A stretch of DNA of 64,000 nucleotides from Paraphaeosphaeria minitans (Eukaryota; Ascomycota; Dothideomycetes; Pleosporales; Didymosphaeriaceae). A program made the position numbers and the translations under genes. Of this stretch, positions 44,183 through 53,782 are shown piece after piece; position 1 is the first letter of the stretch; each line of letters starts with the position of its first letter. A model generated the notes under the pieces. The model was not told the origin of the DNA and searched no databases. It saw only the letters and a program-made list of their open reading frames with translations. Location of the stretch: the NCBI GenBank assembly GCA_015832175.1, contig WJXW01000002.1, positions 2,418,001 to 2,482,000 on the forward strand, written 5' to 3'.

Positions 44183-45577
44183 GGTCGTCTAATGGAGAAA
44201 ATGTGTAATCGAGAAGGCTATCAGAGTAGACTTAGGTGCTTGAAGCAGTATGCAGGTCGATCAAGAAGGCTGCCTAAAGATATGGTATTTGGTCGGCAAG
44301 GGCAACGGGACTTTTTGTATACAAATGTGGGGTCATTGTGGTGACGCAACAACGATTGAAGCAGAGACTTTATCAGTGGTACATTTCTAAGCTGCTAGTG
44401 CTTGTAAATGCTCCGGAAGCACGAGGAAGGGTAATTGGCTGCATGGATACTAATAAAGACAGGACAGGGAGCTTGGCTGGGTGTTCGAAGGCATCGGCAG
44501 GTATGTAGTGTACATGCTTCGAGACTGTGGAGGGGGGGATTCTCCAAATCGCCGCGGGGAGAGCTCGGGGGAGCTCGGCGAATCGCCCAGGCGGGAAGGT
44601 ATTGCTAGCTTCGCCCCGGATTCTGTACATTGAAGTGGAGTGCGGCTTAGAAATGCGGCAGACGGATTACTTTCGTGCATTGCCCTTCGAACAGCCAAGG
44701 CAGTAGATACCTGAGACGAGGAGCCGTGCAGTAGACTGTCTACCTTCGGCCTGTCTGCTGGAGGGGTTCAGTCAGGTGACCCGACCCACACCAAAACCGT
44801 CCTAGTAAACATGCCACGTGACTGGAAGACGTCCACGGACACACTGAAGGCAGATACCCTCGCTGGCTTAGGAGCAGTAGCCCATTCGGAAAGGCTCACG
44901 CTTTGGCATTTCCCCCCTGACGATGCGAATTTGTTTATTGATGTAATGTGGGCCTCATGCAGCATCGACACAGCCTTGCTCTGGGTGAATCTGACGAAGA
45001 TCAGCACGCCGTTGGCTCGTTTCTCGCACTTCCATGGGCGGGCAGGATGCCCGGCCACTCGTCGAAACGAGAGAAGGGAGACGTCTTGTTGCAGTGCCGA
45101 CCGCGGCAAACATGGTAGAGACGGTAGTCCACGACGGTGCTCGTGGAGAACGCAAAGAAGCTCTAGATGGACGGCGCCATGGTTCTGCCCCGGTAGACAC
45201 AAGACACAGTTGGGTGAATTGAAGCATACTGGTGCTAGCGCTTATGAACCTACAGTAGGTCCCTGCGGCTGCGCACATCGCCTCTAGGCCCATTCAGAGC
45301 AGGGCAAGGCATAACTCCAGCCATGCTCGACATGGACCAGATGCTTCTACCACCGCCGCCTGCGCCGCAATCGCGAGTGCAGTGGCAGCTGTCTCCCGGC
45401 CCCCCACTCGCTCCCCGAGCTGGCCTATTTGCGCAGCACCCGCCATCGTGCTGTGCCGGACAAGATATTGCGCAGCACCTGTCGCCGTGCTGTGCTGGAC
45501 CAGACATTGCGTGCAACCCTGTGCCACCCTCTCCATGTTGAAGAGGTGAAAACACACACGTGGGACTCGTCCGTACC
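44183..45577. promoter_or_regulatory. Divergent intergenic region with 39-bp repeat
   Basis: About 1.4 kb between the divergent oxidoreductase and the membrane protein gene. It holds a two-unit tandem repeat at 45431-45508 but no supported gene; overlapping frames on both strands look like chance. Confidence 0.45.
45431..45508. repeat. 39-bp direct repeat, two units
   Basis: Two adjacent 39-base units, each beginning GCGCAGCACC and containing GTGCTGTGC...GGAC...GA(T/C)ATT, differ at only a few positions. They lie 70 bases upstream of the membrane protein start, likely within its promoter or 5' leader. Confidence 0.85.
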
Positions 45578-47905
45578 ATGGACTCTTTTCGAGCGAGGCA
45601 TCATGCCTCCCGGTCAGTCTCGCCAGACCCGTTCGCAGACCGCTACGATGCCCACGACGCACCCTCCGACCCTATTGCAGACCGATACGATGCCCACGAC
45701 GCGCCCTCCGACCCCATCGCGATGCAGACCCTCTCCGCTACCGCATATCCCTCACCAGGCCTCCGCCGCGGCCCCTCGCCTCAACCGAGCCCAGAAGTTG
45801 GCCTGTCATTCCCGCGTGGGGGCCACAGTTACGAACCAGTACCAAGCGCGTTCCCGCCGACCGATTCGCGCACAACGTCGTTGTACTCTACCCATTCGCT
45901 CGGTTACCACAAGACGAAGGACCAGGAGGCGCAACAACTGGTTGACCGAAGGGCTGGGGAGATTGCAGAATGGACGGTACATTGGGTACCACCAGCGCTG
46001 ATGATGGCTCTGTTTGTCGCCGGAGTGGCAGCTGCCGTGGGGCACCACTTATTCTACATATCTCTGCAAGGGAAACCGGCCACCGACCAGCTGACCATGG
46101 TGCGCTACGGAACAGCTCTTGCCTTCTTCGTCAAGAGCGCACTCGTTGGCTCCATTGTCATGGGTTACAGACAGCGAATTTGGCACACTTTTCGAACGAG
46201 AGCCTTGACAATTGCTGGCATTGACGGCCTCTTCTCCGCGACCGAAGATCCTACCCAGTTCTTCTACAACGGCGAGATGATGATCAACGCCAAGATCGCA
46301 ACGGTCATGGCAATCTGTAGCTGGCTCATCCCAATCGCGTCCGTCTTGTCCCCGGGTTCTCTCACCTCGGAGATGACCGTCCTGAAAAACTCGACAGACC
46401 TCTGTCCTCAGGTAGCTACCTTAGACTTTGCAAAGGAAGCCAAATTCGACTTCCGCGGGGAGAGCTCGTACGTCGGCTCTTCCCTGGTCTATTACAACAC
46501 GACCAATTTCGAGGGCGAGGGTGATTTCTTCGACTACTATGACCGGCCGTCGCAAAACGCCAAACGCCTCGTCTTTGCGAGCATGTATCTTAAAGAGCCA
46601 GCAGTAGGAGCCAACGCTTCCATCACCTCGTGCGGGGAAGGCTTCAATTGCACCTACGAGATAAATTTCGAAGCCCCGGGATACAAGTGCGATCTTTACG
46701 CAGACAGCGATCACGCTGATGCTGGGGATGCACCCTTCAGCATGGATGTGCTTGCGCCCAAAGGCGACAACCTTTACTTTGCCGTTGTCGACCAGGGCGA
46801 CTACAAGATACCTCAAACAGAGACCGGCGCACACGGGATCCCCATCAAGAAGCCATATCCCGATTCGCTCGGTGTGTTCGATGTAGAGCCTACTCTGTGG
46901 ATAGGCTATGTCATCGACACCCATCAGCCCTGGCCAGCCGATGCTCCGCAAGACTACAAAACACGCTGGGGCTCTATCCACGAACCGAAGCTCGTCAAGT
47001 GCGTAGCCCACCACACCAACTACACATTCCAGATGGAATACCGCAACTCAAAGCAAAACTACACCCGGATCCACCGCGACTTCCTGCGCCCCGTCGTCGA
47101 CACGACCTTCACCGCGGACTCCCGCAACAGCAGCGAAGGCACCGCCTCTCCCTCCGCCAACTTCGTCTCCCCGAAAGGCGACGTCCAAATCTACAAACGC
47201 ACGGCCGCTTACCACTCCATCATGCAGCTCCTGCGCAACTTTCTCGGCGGCAGCGTCTCCAAAAGTAAAGGCCTCTTCGTCACGTCCTCCGACATCTCCG
47301 AGACAAAGCTCATGGACGCAGAAAGCACCTACCCGCAGCCGGACCTCCCCGTCGCGCTCCAGGGCCTCTTCGAAGACATCCTCATCACCCTCCTCTCGGA
47401 CCCGCGCCTCATCGTCGCCGACGCGCAGGCCGTGCCCTGCACAAAGGACCGGTCCGTCAACGTGTACAAGTACAAGCGCGAAGGCCTCTGGATCGGCTAC
47501 GCGTTCGCCGTGGCCGGCGCGTTCGTGTGCCTCGTCATCGGCGGGTGGGCCATCCACCAGAACGGCGTGGCGTCCGACACGCTCTTCAGCCGCATCCTGG
47601 TCACGACGCGGAATCCGACCCTGGACCGGCTGAGCGTGGGCGCGTGCCTGGGCGGCGACCCGTTCCCCAAGGAGCTCACGCGGACCAAGTTGCGGTTCGG
47701 CGTGCTGCTCGAGGAGAATCCGAGGGAGGGCCCGCTGGGGACCGTCGAACATTGCACCTTTGGGGCTGTCGGCGAGACGAAGCCCATCGTCAAGTTCGGG
47801 ACCTATGCGGGGCTGAAGAAGTACAGGAGAGATGGCAGTGAAGAGGAAGGGGGGTGTGACGAGAAGAAACCTCTGCTGGAGAAGGATGGTCTGAGGAGGA
47901 GGTGA
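45578..47905 (+). CDS. Large glycosylated multi-pass membrane protein, unknown
   Basis: The ATG at 45578 (CCATGG context) opens 775 residues with no intron. The N-terminal cytosolic tail carries a 14-residue tandem duplication (DPFADRYDAHDAPS then DPIADRYDAHDAPS) and many Pro/Ser. TM segments lie at about residues 130-155 (PPALMMALFVAGVAAAVGHH), 170-190 (GTALAFFVKSALVGSIVMG) and 240-260 (KIATVMAICSWLIPIASVL). A long extracellular region of about 370 residues follows, with paired Cys and several N-glycosylation sites (NSTD, NTTN, NASI, NCTY, NYTF, NYTR, NSSE). A last TM (GYAFAVAGAFVCLVIGGWAI) leads to a basic tail. This architecture is common in Dothideomycetes. Some database entries name such proteins 'formylmethionine deformylase-like', but nothing in the sequence supports a deformylase. 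Confidence 0.8.
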   Translation: MDSFRARHHASRSVSPDPFADRYDAHDAPSDPIADRYDAHDAPSDPIAMQTLSATAYPSPGLRRGPSPQPSPEVGLSFPRGGHSYEPVPSAFPPTDSRTTSLYSTHSLGYHKTKDQEAQQLVDRRAGEIAEWTVHWVPPALMMALFVAGVAAAVGHHLFYISLQGKPATDQLTMVRYGTALAFFVKSALVGSIVMGYRQRIWHTFRTRALTIAGIDGLFSATEDPTQFFYNGEMMINAKIATVMAICSWLIPIASVLSPGSLTSEMTVLKNSTDLCPQVATLDFAKEAKFDFRGESSYVGSSLVYYNTTNFEGEGDFFDYYDRPSQNAKRLVFASMYLKEPAVGANASITSCGEGFNCTYEINFEAPGYKCDLYADSDHADAGDAPFSMDVLAPKGDNLYFAVVDQGDYKIPQTETGAHGIPIKKPYPDSLGVFDVEPTLWIGYVIDTHQPWPADAPQDYKTRWGSIHEPKLVKCVAHHTNYTFQMEYRNSKQNYTRIHRDFLRPVVDTTFTADSRNSSEGTASPSANFVSPKGDVQIYKRTAAYHSIMQLLRNFLGGSVSKSKGLFVTSSDISETKLMDAESTYPQPDLPVALQGLFEDILITLLSDPRLIVADAQAVPCTKDRSVNVYKYKREGLWIGYAFAVAGAFVCLVIGGWAIHQNGVASDTLFSRILVTTRNPTLDRLSVGACLGGDPFPKELTRTKLRFGVLLEENPREGPLGTVEHCTFGAVGETKPIVKFGTYAGLKKYRRDGSEEEGGCDEKKPLLEKDGLRRR
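45626..45709 (+). repeat. 42-bp in-frame tandem duplication
   Basis: Two 42-base units in the 5' part of the membrane protein gene encode DPFADRYDAHDAPS and DPIADRYDAHDAPS, followed by a partial third (DPIA). The units differ at only four or so bases, so the duplication is fairly recent and may vary in copy number between strains. Confidence 0.9.
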
Positions 47906-48435
47906 GAGAGGGCCAAGTGGGAGGAAAAAGTAAGAAAATAACTGTACAATGGGGAAAGAGAAGCTTGGTTCTCGGTTGACGTCTGGGGAGCCTACGACGC
48001 ACGATTGCATATACCCTGGCGCTTAGCATTTACTGGAGTTAGCTTGACATGCATTTGACGTTCGTCATAGGACAGTCTATCAATTTGTTTCACTTTCACC
48101 ATCAGCAAGTCCGCGAGGTAGTGCGCACGTGGAAACTTTTGATTCGAACTTAAAAATAAACCAACACTACGTTCATCTTCACATCCACCGTTGTCTACCG
48201 CGTAAATACGAGCTCGGTGGCTCTGGCGTTCCTCCAACTTGCCAGCCGATCAAGTCCCGGAGCGGGTACTCGTCACTTCGGACCGGTCACAGGAGGCGGT
48301 GGGTGATGGAAAGATTATGGGTCCCACCACAAGACTCACTTTCTTCCACTGTTCAGCACACCTGCTTCTGCTGGGACAGTCGGCCCATCAGGGTGGCACA
48401 TCTCTTGGTGTTTCTTCCGCATCTAGTCATTTCTT
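47906..48435. other. Convergent intergenic region
   Basis: About 530 bases between the membrane protein (plus) and PAT1 (minus) 3' ends. No gene supported. Confidence 0.5.
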
Positions 48436-51101
48436 TCAGCCAAGCAACTCCACATCCAAGCCAATAGCCCTCATAAAGAGGTTGACGTTGGCAAGACGAA
48501 CTCCTGCCATCTCGACCGGTAGAGCCTTGCTCACTGTCACAGTCTCCATAACGCGATCTTTGACGCCGATGACAAGTCTCTGTTGCTGCTCTGGGCTGGC
48601 TCCGACACCCATGGCAGCAAGGAACTGCCAGATGTACATGTCTTCGGTATCGTTGATACCCCCGGGAAGATCACGGGAAGAACCGGCTCCACAGCATCGA
48701 ACAGGCGGTTGTAAAGATCGGCCCACTGTTCCCAATCCGTGACAACTTCTGGGGCGGACTGCTTCAGGAGTTCGGCGCGAGAGATGAGAATCGTGAGGAG
48801 CGACATGCCAACCTTGCTGCGAGCGACAACATGCATGTGCGTTCGGTCGAGGATGAGACCGAGCAAGCCAATGATGATGTTGAGCGGCGACTCAGAGACA
48901 TGAGCGAACAGCGGTGGGATGACGGTTCCAAGGAAAAGATCAATCTCCTCACGCATGCCGGGGCTCAAAGGCTCCTCCGGTGTTGCAGTTCCATGAGATA
49001 CAACGGAGAGCTGGTCCAGGTGCACGACGATCATAGTGACTACCGTAATGCGCTCTTGCTCGTCAATGTGAGGAAAGATTCGCTGTATCGCCTTCTTTCC
49101 CTTTGCATGAGACAAGATGGAAACGAAGGGGTGTGGAGTGGGCGACCTTTTTGATATAAGTATGGTACATGAGGAAGTTTGGCAGCGGGAACTTACTGAG
49201 GATTGATGGGCTCCATAATCTTGAGGTTTTGCCAGAGCTCATTGCGCAGAGCCTCGATCTTTGAGCGCCATTCCATGTGCGCTTGGATAGCCTCAGGCGA
49301 GCTGTCTTCACGAATGGGAGGAGGGATTGCTCGGTCAACATCCTCAATCCTCATCAGGGTCATGTAGATCGCCTCAATGTTACGCAGGGTCTGCTTGCGA
49401 TGAGCTACAGAAGACTTGTGGTTCTTAGGATGCTTGTCTCCGGTTTCTGGACGCTTAATGTTAAGGAGCGGTCTCGGCGTCTTCGCGTTGCTGAAAGCAA
49501 TCTTTCCCAGGCTTCCCTCGATGACGAGCTGCTTGCCCTTAGGCTTCGCCTTTGCTGCCTCAACTGCTCGCTGGACCTGCTGCTCCATGCGCTGCATGTG
49601 GTTATCGCCATTGCGCCCGTTCCTGCGAGGTCCAAATCTGCTGTTCGTCTGGAACAGGTACGTCTGGGCAAACTGATTTGCAGGCTGATGTGGGTTTTGG
49701 CGTGCACCACCGCGAATCTGGCTCATGACGTGGTAGTAGAAGTCCTCGGCGATGGCAGCCTCAGGGCCCCTTTCGTCCAGATTTCCAGTCGCAGTCATGA
49801 GCTGTTGGAGTTGAATGCGCGTGATGAAGTTCTTGTCTTGAGGCGTCATCAGGCCGTTGTCTTTGGCCAGCAAGGAGATCTTGTGGTTGCGCTTGGCCCG
49901 TTTAGCCTCGGCTTCGATATAAGCGTCGCGCTCCTCCTGTGACAAAGCCATAAGCTGCTCTGGATGGGTGATGACCATAGGCGTGTAAGAAGGACCCCTG
50001 TTGTGGCCTGGCTGAGGACCACGTGCTCCTGGGTGTACAGAGTGCGCGACAGGCTGCCCATGGCCAGAAAGGCGGTTGGGATTCTGAAGAATGTGCCTGG
50101 GCTGAGAGGGCGGTCGCTGGGGCTGGCCTTGGGGTTGGGTAGGTCTCTGCTGCTGCGCCGCAGGTTCATTGGGCTGTCGCGGTCGCTGCAATATCGTAGG
50201 TTGCTGCGGCGGCTGGGTGTGAACCGGTTGAGCAGGCAATTCAGCATGAACCTGCGGCTGTCGTGGGCCGGGTTGGCCTGGGTGGTGTTGCTGGTGCTGC
50301 TGAGGCTGGTGCTGCTGAGGGCGCTGCATAATCTGCGGGGAAAATTGGCCCTGGAATCCTGGCATGCCCGGAAAAGGCGGCTGTCCGTGGGGCATGGGCT
50401 GCGGATAGTGCGAGGGCATGGGAGGCTGGGTGGGCGCCATGTTCTGGTGGGCAATAGGTGGTGTCGGCTGCACTGGCTGGTTACGCATCATGGCCTCGAC
50501 CTCGTCCAGGCTCATCATCTTCCTTGAAGGCGCAGGAGCGTGTTGCTGCGGCTCCGGTTGCGTGGGAGCAGAAGGCTGCTTGGGCTTGAGGCCCCAGATG
50601 TCGGCGCGAGCCTCCAGCTGGGGGATATAGTCGGCGTCATGATAGCTCTCATAGCCGGTCCTGGCGGGCTTCGAAGCGTGCGGGACGGGAGGCCTCTGCT
50701 GCTGGACGTGCTGCTGGATCTGCTGGTGGGGTGCCGGGTGGCGAGCTTGATAGACCATCTGCTCCTCTTGCAGCGTGTTCGCAATCTTGGACGTCTGGCC
50801 GTGGAAGTCGAAATCGCGGCCCATGTTCTGCTGGGTAGCTGGGGCGTTGCCAAAAGTGTCGTCATTGAAGGCATCGTCGGTCTCATCGAGCTGATCGCCT
50901 AGGCCATCGTACGTCTCTTCGAAATCAATCCTTCAGACACGATCAGCAGGATCCCGGGTGTGCGCGCAGCCAAACCTACGCATCGTCATCGGCTGCCCCT
51001 CCACCGAGGCTGGCGAAGGCATCGTGGTGGCCGAAACCGGGGGCGTTGGTGGAGTGGCCCTTGTCGCGCGGCAGTGTGGCATCGAAGCCAAAGAAGGACA
51101 T
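48436..51101 (-). CDS. PAT1: PAT1 mRNA decapping activator, apparent 1-nt frameshift
   Basis: Exons 51101-50980, 50930-49197 and 49146-48436 (introns 49 and 50 nt). The start MSFFGFDATLPRDKG joins to IDFEETYDGLGDQLDE. The middle is Gln/Pro-rich with long QQ and HQQ runs, as in Pat1. Conserved segments include ADIWGLKP, LMTPQDKNFITRIQLQQL and EDFYYHVMSQIRGG. The C-terminal alpha-superhelix has HPFVSILSHAKGKKAIQRI and LNIIIGLLGLILDRTHMHVV. After LPVIFPG the frame must shift at the G5 run (48660-48664 on the plus strand) to continue as GINDTEDMYIWQFLAAMGVG and end in MRAIGLDVELLG. Adding one base gives 855 residues. Pat1 acts in P-bodies, promoting decapping and repressing translation. A real lesion in such a conserved gene is less likely than a sequence error. 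Confidence 0.88.
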
Positions 51102-51653
51102 GGTGGGCGATGCCCGGGGGCGCGTGGTGACGATGGGAATGAGCGCGCTGTCGAGGGGAGTTGCGGGACTGATATCAGAGAGGGTGGGCGAAGAGGGCCA
51201 TGTTCCGCAGACACACTGCACCTGCAACTATTCCAAACCGCCCTTGCCGCATCGGGTAGTCTCGGTGGGGTCATGCAATTGGTTACTCGGGCCTCCTATT
51301 TGGCAATTCACATTCTTTATCGCGCCCGAATTGCTACACCCTTCTCCCACTCCCCGTTGTCTTTCTCCTTTATCCTTTCTAACACACGGACAGTTTGTCG
51401 AGGCCGCTCCGTTGATTTCGTGCGCTGATAGGTGTGCCACTAATCCGTCGATACGTGCTACGGAGGCCCGTTTCAGTAGCTCTGGCTCCGCAACCGACGA
51501 CGTAGCCTCAAGCTCCCCCACTCGCCGCACCCATCTCCCATAGATATCGTCGCCAAGGTGGAGGGCTCCACGTCGGAGAAGAGCCAGTCTCAGCAGAGTC
51601 AGTCGCCCGTCCCGACTTCGCAGCAGCAGCAGCAGCAGCAGGCTCGCGGCACC
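51102..51653. promoter_or_regulatory. Divergent region, PAT1 / KTR mannosyltransferase
   Basis: 552 bases between divergent starts. The part next to the mannosyltransferase contains a (CAG)n run (about 51620-51640) just upstream of its ATG, an interrupted triplet repeat in the presumed 5' leader. No factor site is claimed. Confidence 0.45.
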
Positions 51654-52977
51654 ATGGCCGGCCAGCAGCGCTACCTGCGCTACATCGTCTTCGCTCTTGC
51701 TGTATGTTCCTCCCATGGCAATCAAACGCCCAACTCGCTAACAGTGCCAGGCCATCATTCTTCTCTTCTTCATCTCGTCCTCGTCATCCGTTCCATCCGC
51801 GCAATGGCCCTCGTACAAGGCCGACCAGAGTGCCGTCGCAGACCCAACCACGAATAAGCCAGCAGCACCCCAGACTGGCGCCGACAAGGACTCGACCGCG
51901 ACCACGCCCAACACGCAAAACGAGCTTCCTCCTGCCACTGCCGATGGCGAGCGCATGAACGCAACCTTCGTAACCCTCGCTCGCAACTCGGACATCTGGG
52001 ACATCGCCGAATCCATCCGCCACATGGAAGACCGCTTCAACCGCAAGTTCCACTACGACTGGGTCTTCCTCAACGACGATGACTTCAACGACGAATTCAA
52101 GAAGATCACTACTGCGCTTGTGTCTGGCAAGACCAAGTATGGCAAGATCCCCAAGGAGCACTGGTCATTCCCCGACTTCATCGACCAGGATCGCGCTGCC
52201 AAGGTCCGTGAAGAGATGAAGGAAAAGAAGATCATCTACGGCGACTCCGTCAGCTACAGGCACATGTGCCGTTACGAATCCGGCTTTTTCTTCCGCCACC
52301 CCTTGATGCTGGATTACGAGTGGTACTGGCGCGTTGAGCCTAGCGTCAAGTTGTTCTGCGACATCAACTACGACACGTTCAAGTTCATGGCCGATAACAA
52401 GAAGAAGTACAGCTTCACCCTCAGCTTGTACGAATACGTCGAGACCATTCCCACGCTGTGGGATGCTGTCAAGAACTTCACCTCGACATACCCACAGCAC
52501 GTTGTCGACGGCAACTCGATGAAGTGGATCAGCGAGGACGATGGAAAGACGTACAACCACTGCCATTTCTGGTCCAACTTCGAGATCGGTAACCTGAACT
52601 GGCTCCGTTCCCCGGCCTACATTGACTACTTCACCTCCCTGGATCACGCCGGTGGTTTCTTCTACGAGCGCTGGGGTGACGCGCCTGTCCACTCGATCGC
52701 CGCCGCTCTTATGCTCAAGAAGGAGGAAATACATTTTTTCAACGACATCGCCTATTACCACGTTCCCTTCACGCACTGCCCGACAGGCGAGCAGTATCGC
52801 TTGGACCACAAGTGCTCTTGCAACCCGAAGGACAACTTCGACTGGAACGGATACAGCTGTAGGATCCCTCTTCACCCGCGACTAATGCATTTCACTAATG
52901 ACTCATTTCTAGGCACCGCCCGCTTCTACGAAATCAACGGCATGGAGAAACCAGCAGGGTACGAAAAGGAGCAATAA
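51654..52977 (+). CDS. KTR/MNT1-family alpha-1,2-mannosyltransferase
   Basis: Exons 51654-51701, 51751-52858 and 52913-52977 (introns 49 and 54 nt) give 406 residues. The N-terminus [16 protein letters not shown] joins to [16 protein letters not shown], forming a type II signal anchor for the Golgi. A Thr/Ala-rich stem precedes the GT15 domain: [91 protein letters not shown] (catalytic Glu), and [19 protein letters not shown]. The last short exon adds [15 protein letters not shown]. The enzyme would add alpha-1,2-mannose to O- or N-glycans in the Golgi, using GDP-mannose. The choice among KTR members cannot be made by eye. Confidence 0.94.
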
Positions 52978-53782
52978 TTTCGTAGTCAGTCTTTTTGACC
53001 CAGGCACCCGTTCAAAACAACCACGACCCCCAGATGACATTGATTTCGACCCATCGCGCTTTCAGCACACAGGCCTGACTTTTATTGCTGCAAGTGCCCC
53101 GCTCTCCGTTTCCGAATCCATATGGTGGTGGCTTCGACCGGTTCTGGCCATGGTATTGTTGACTGTTGCTATTGTTGCTGTTGCTAGAAAAAGAAGGAGT
53201 TTCGGCTGATTCGCGGAACCTGGGAATCATGGTTTCGAGCTCATTGGGCGAGCATATACGGCGTTACTGGACATGTGTATGGGATCTGGGTCTTGCATTC
53301 TCTCACTGTAGATTTATGTACAAGTTTCTTGGGTGGACTGATGCTGCTGTTTCTGCAGCGAATGCTACCACGATGATTGCCCTTGGCTTCTGTTGCACGT
53401 GTGGAATGCTTTGAGCATGAAGATAGTAAAGATGCGTGCATGTAGTAGGTGTTGGTCAGCCTTTCGAGGCTTTGCCCGGGGGGGGGTTGACGGTTGCGCC
53501 ACGGAGGAAATGTGGGTGATGGCGCCTCCGCAATGCAGGTGCCTCGGCTGCAGCTGACCGCGACGATCCAAAGCTCGGATGGGGGATGACGATGCACATC
53601 TCGCGCTCACACACTCGTGCTGTCGACGCTCTCCGTGGGCGAACACGACTATTGTACCGCAATTGCATAACCTACAACCGTGACCGCGCCGCCAACTCCT
53701 GCGCCTCGCTCCATGGCCGGTCCATAGCGGCTTTTCCAGCCCTTCCCAACGCGAACGCCCCCGTTGTCTGTCCGCCGCAGCC
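52978..53782. other. Intergenic, no supported gene
   Basis: About 800 bases between two plus-strand genes, carrying the mannosyltransferase 3' UTR and the acyltransferase promoter. A run of nine G lies near 53479-53487. No gene. Confidence 0.45.

Noticed and set aside
45578..47905. Naming the membrane protein a formylmethionine deformylase
   Set aside because: No metal-binding HEXXH or other deformylase motif is present; that name appears to be propagated annotation.
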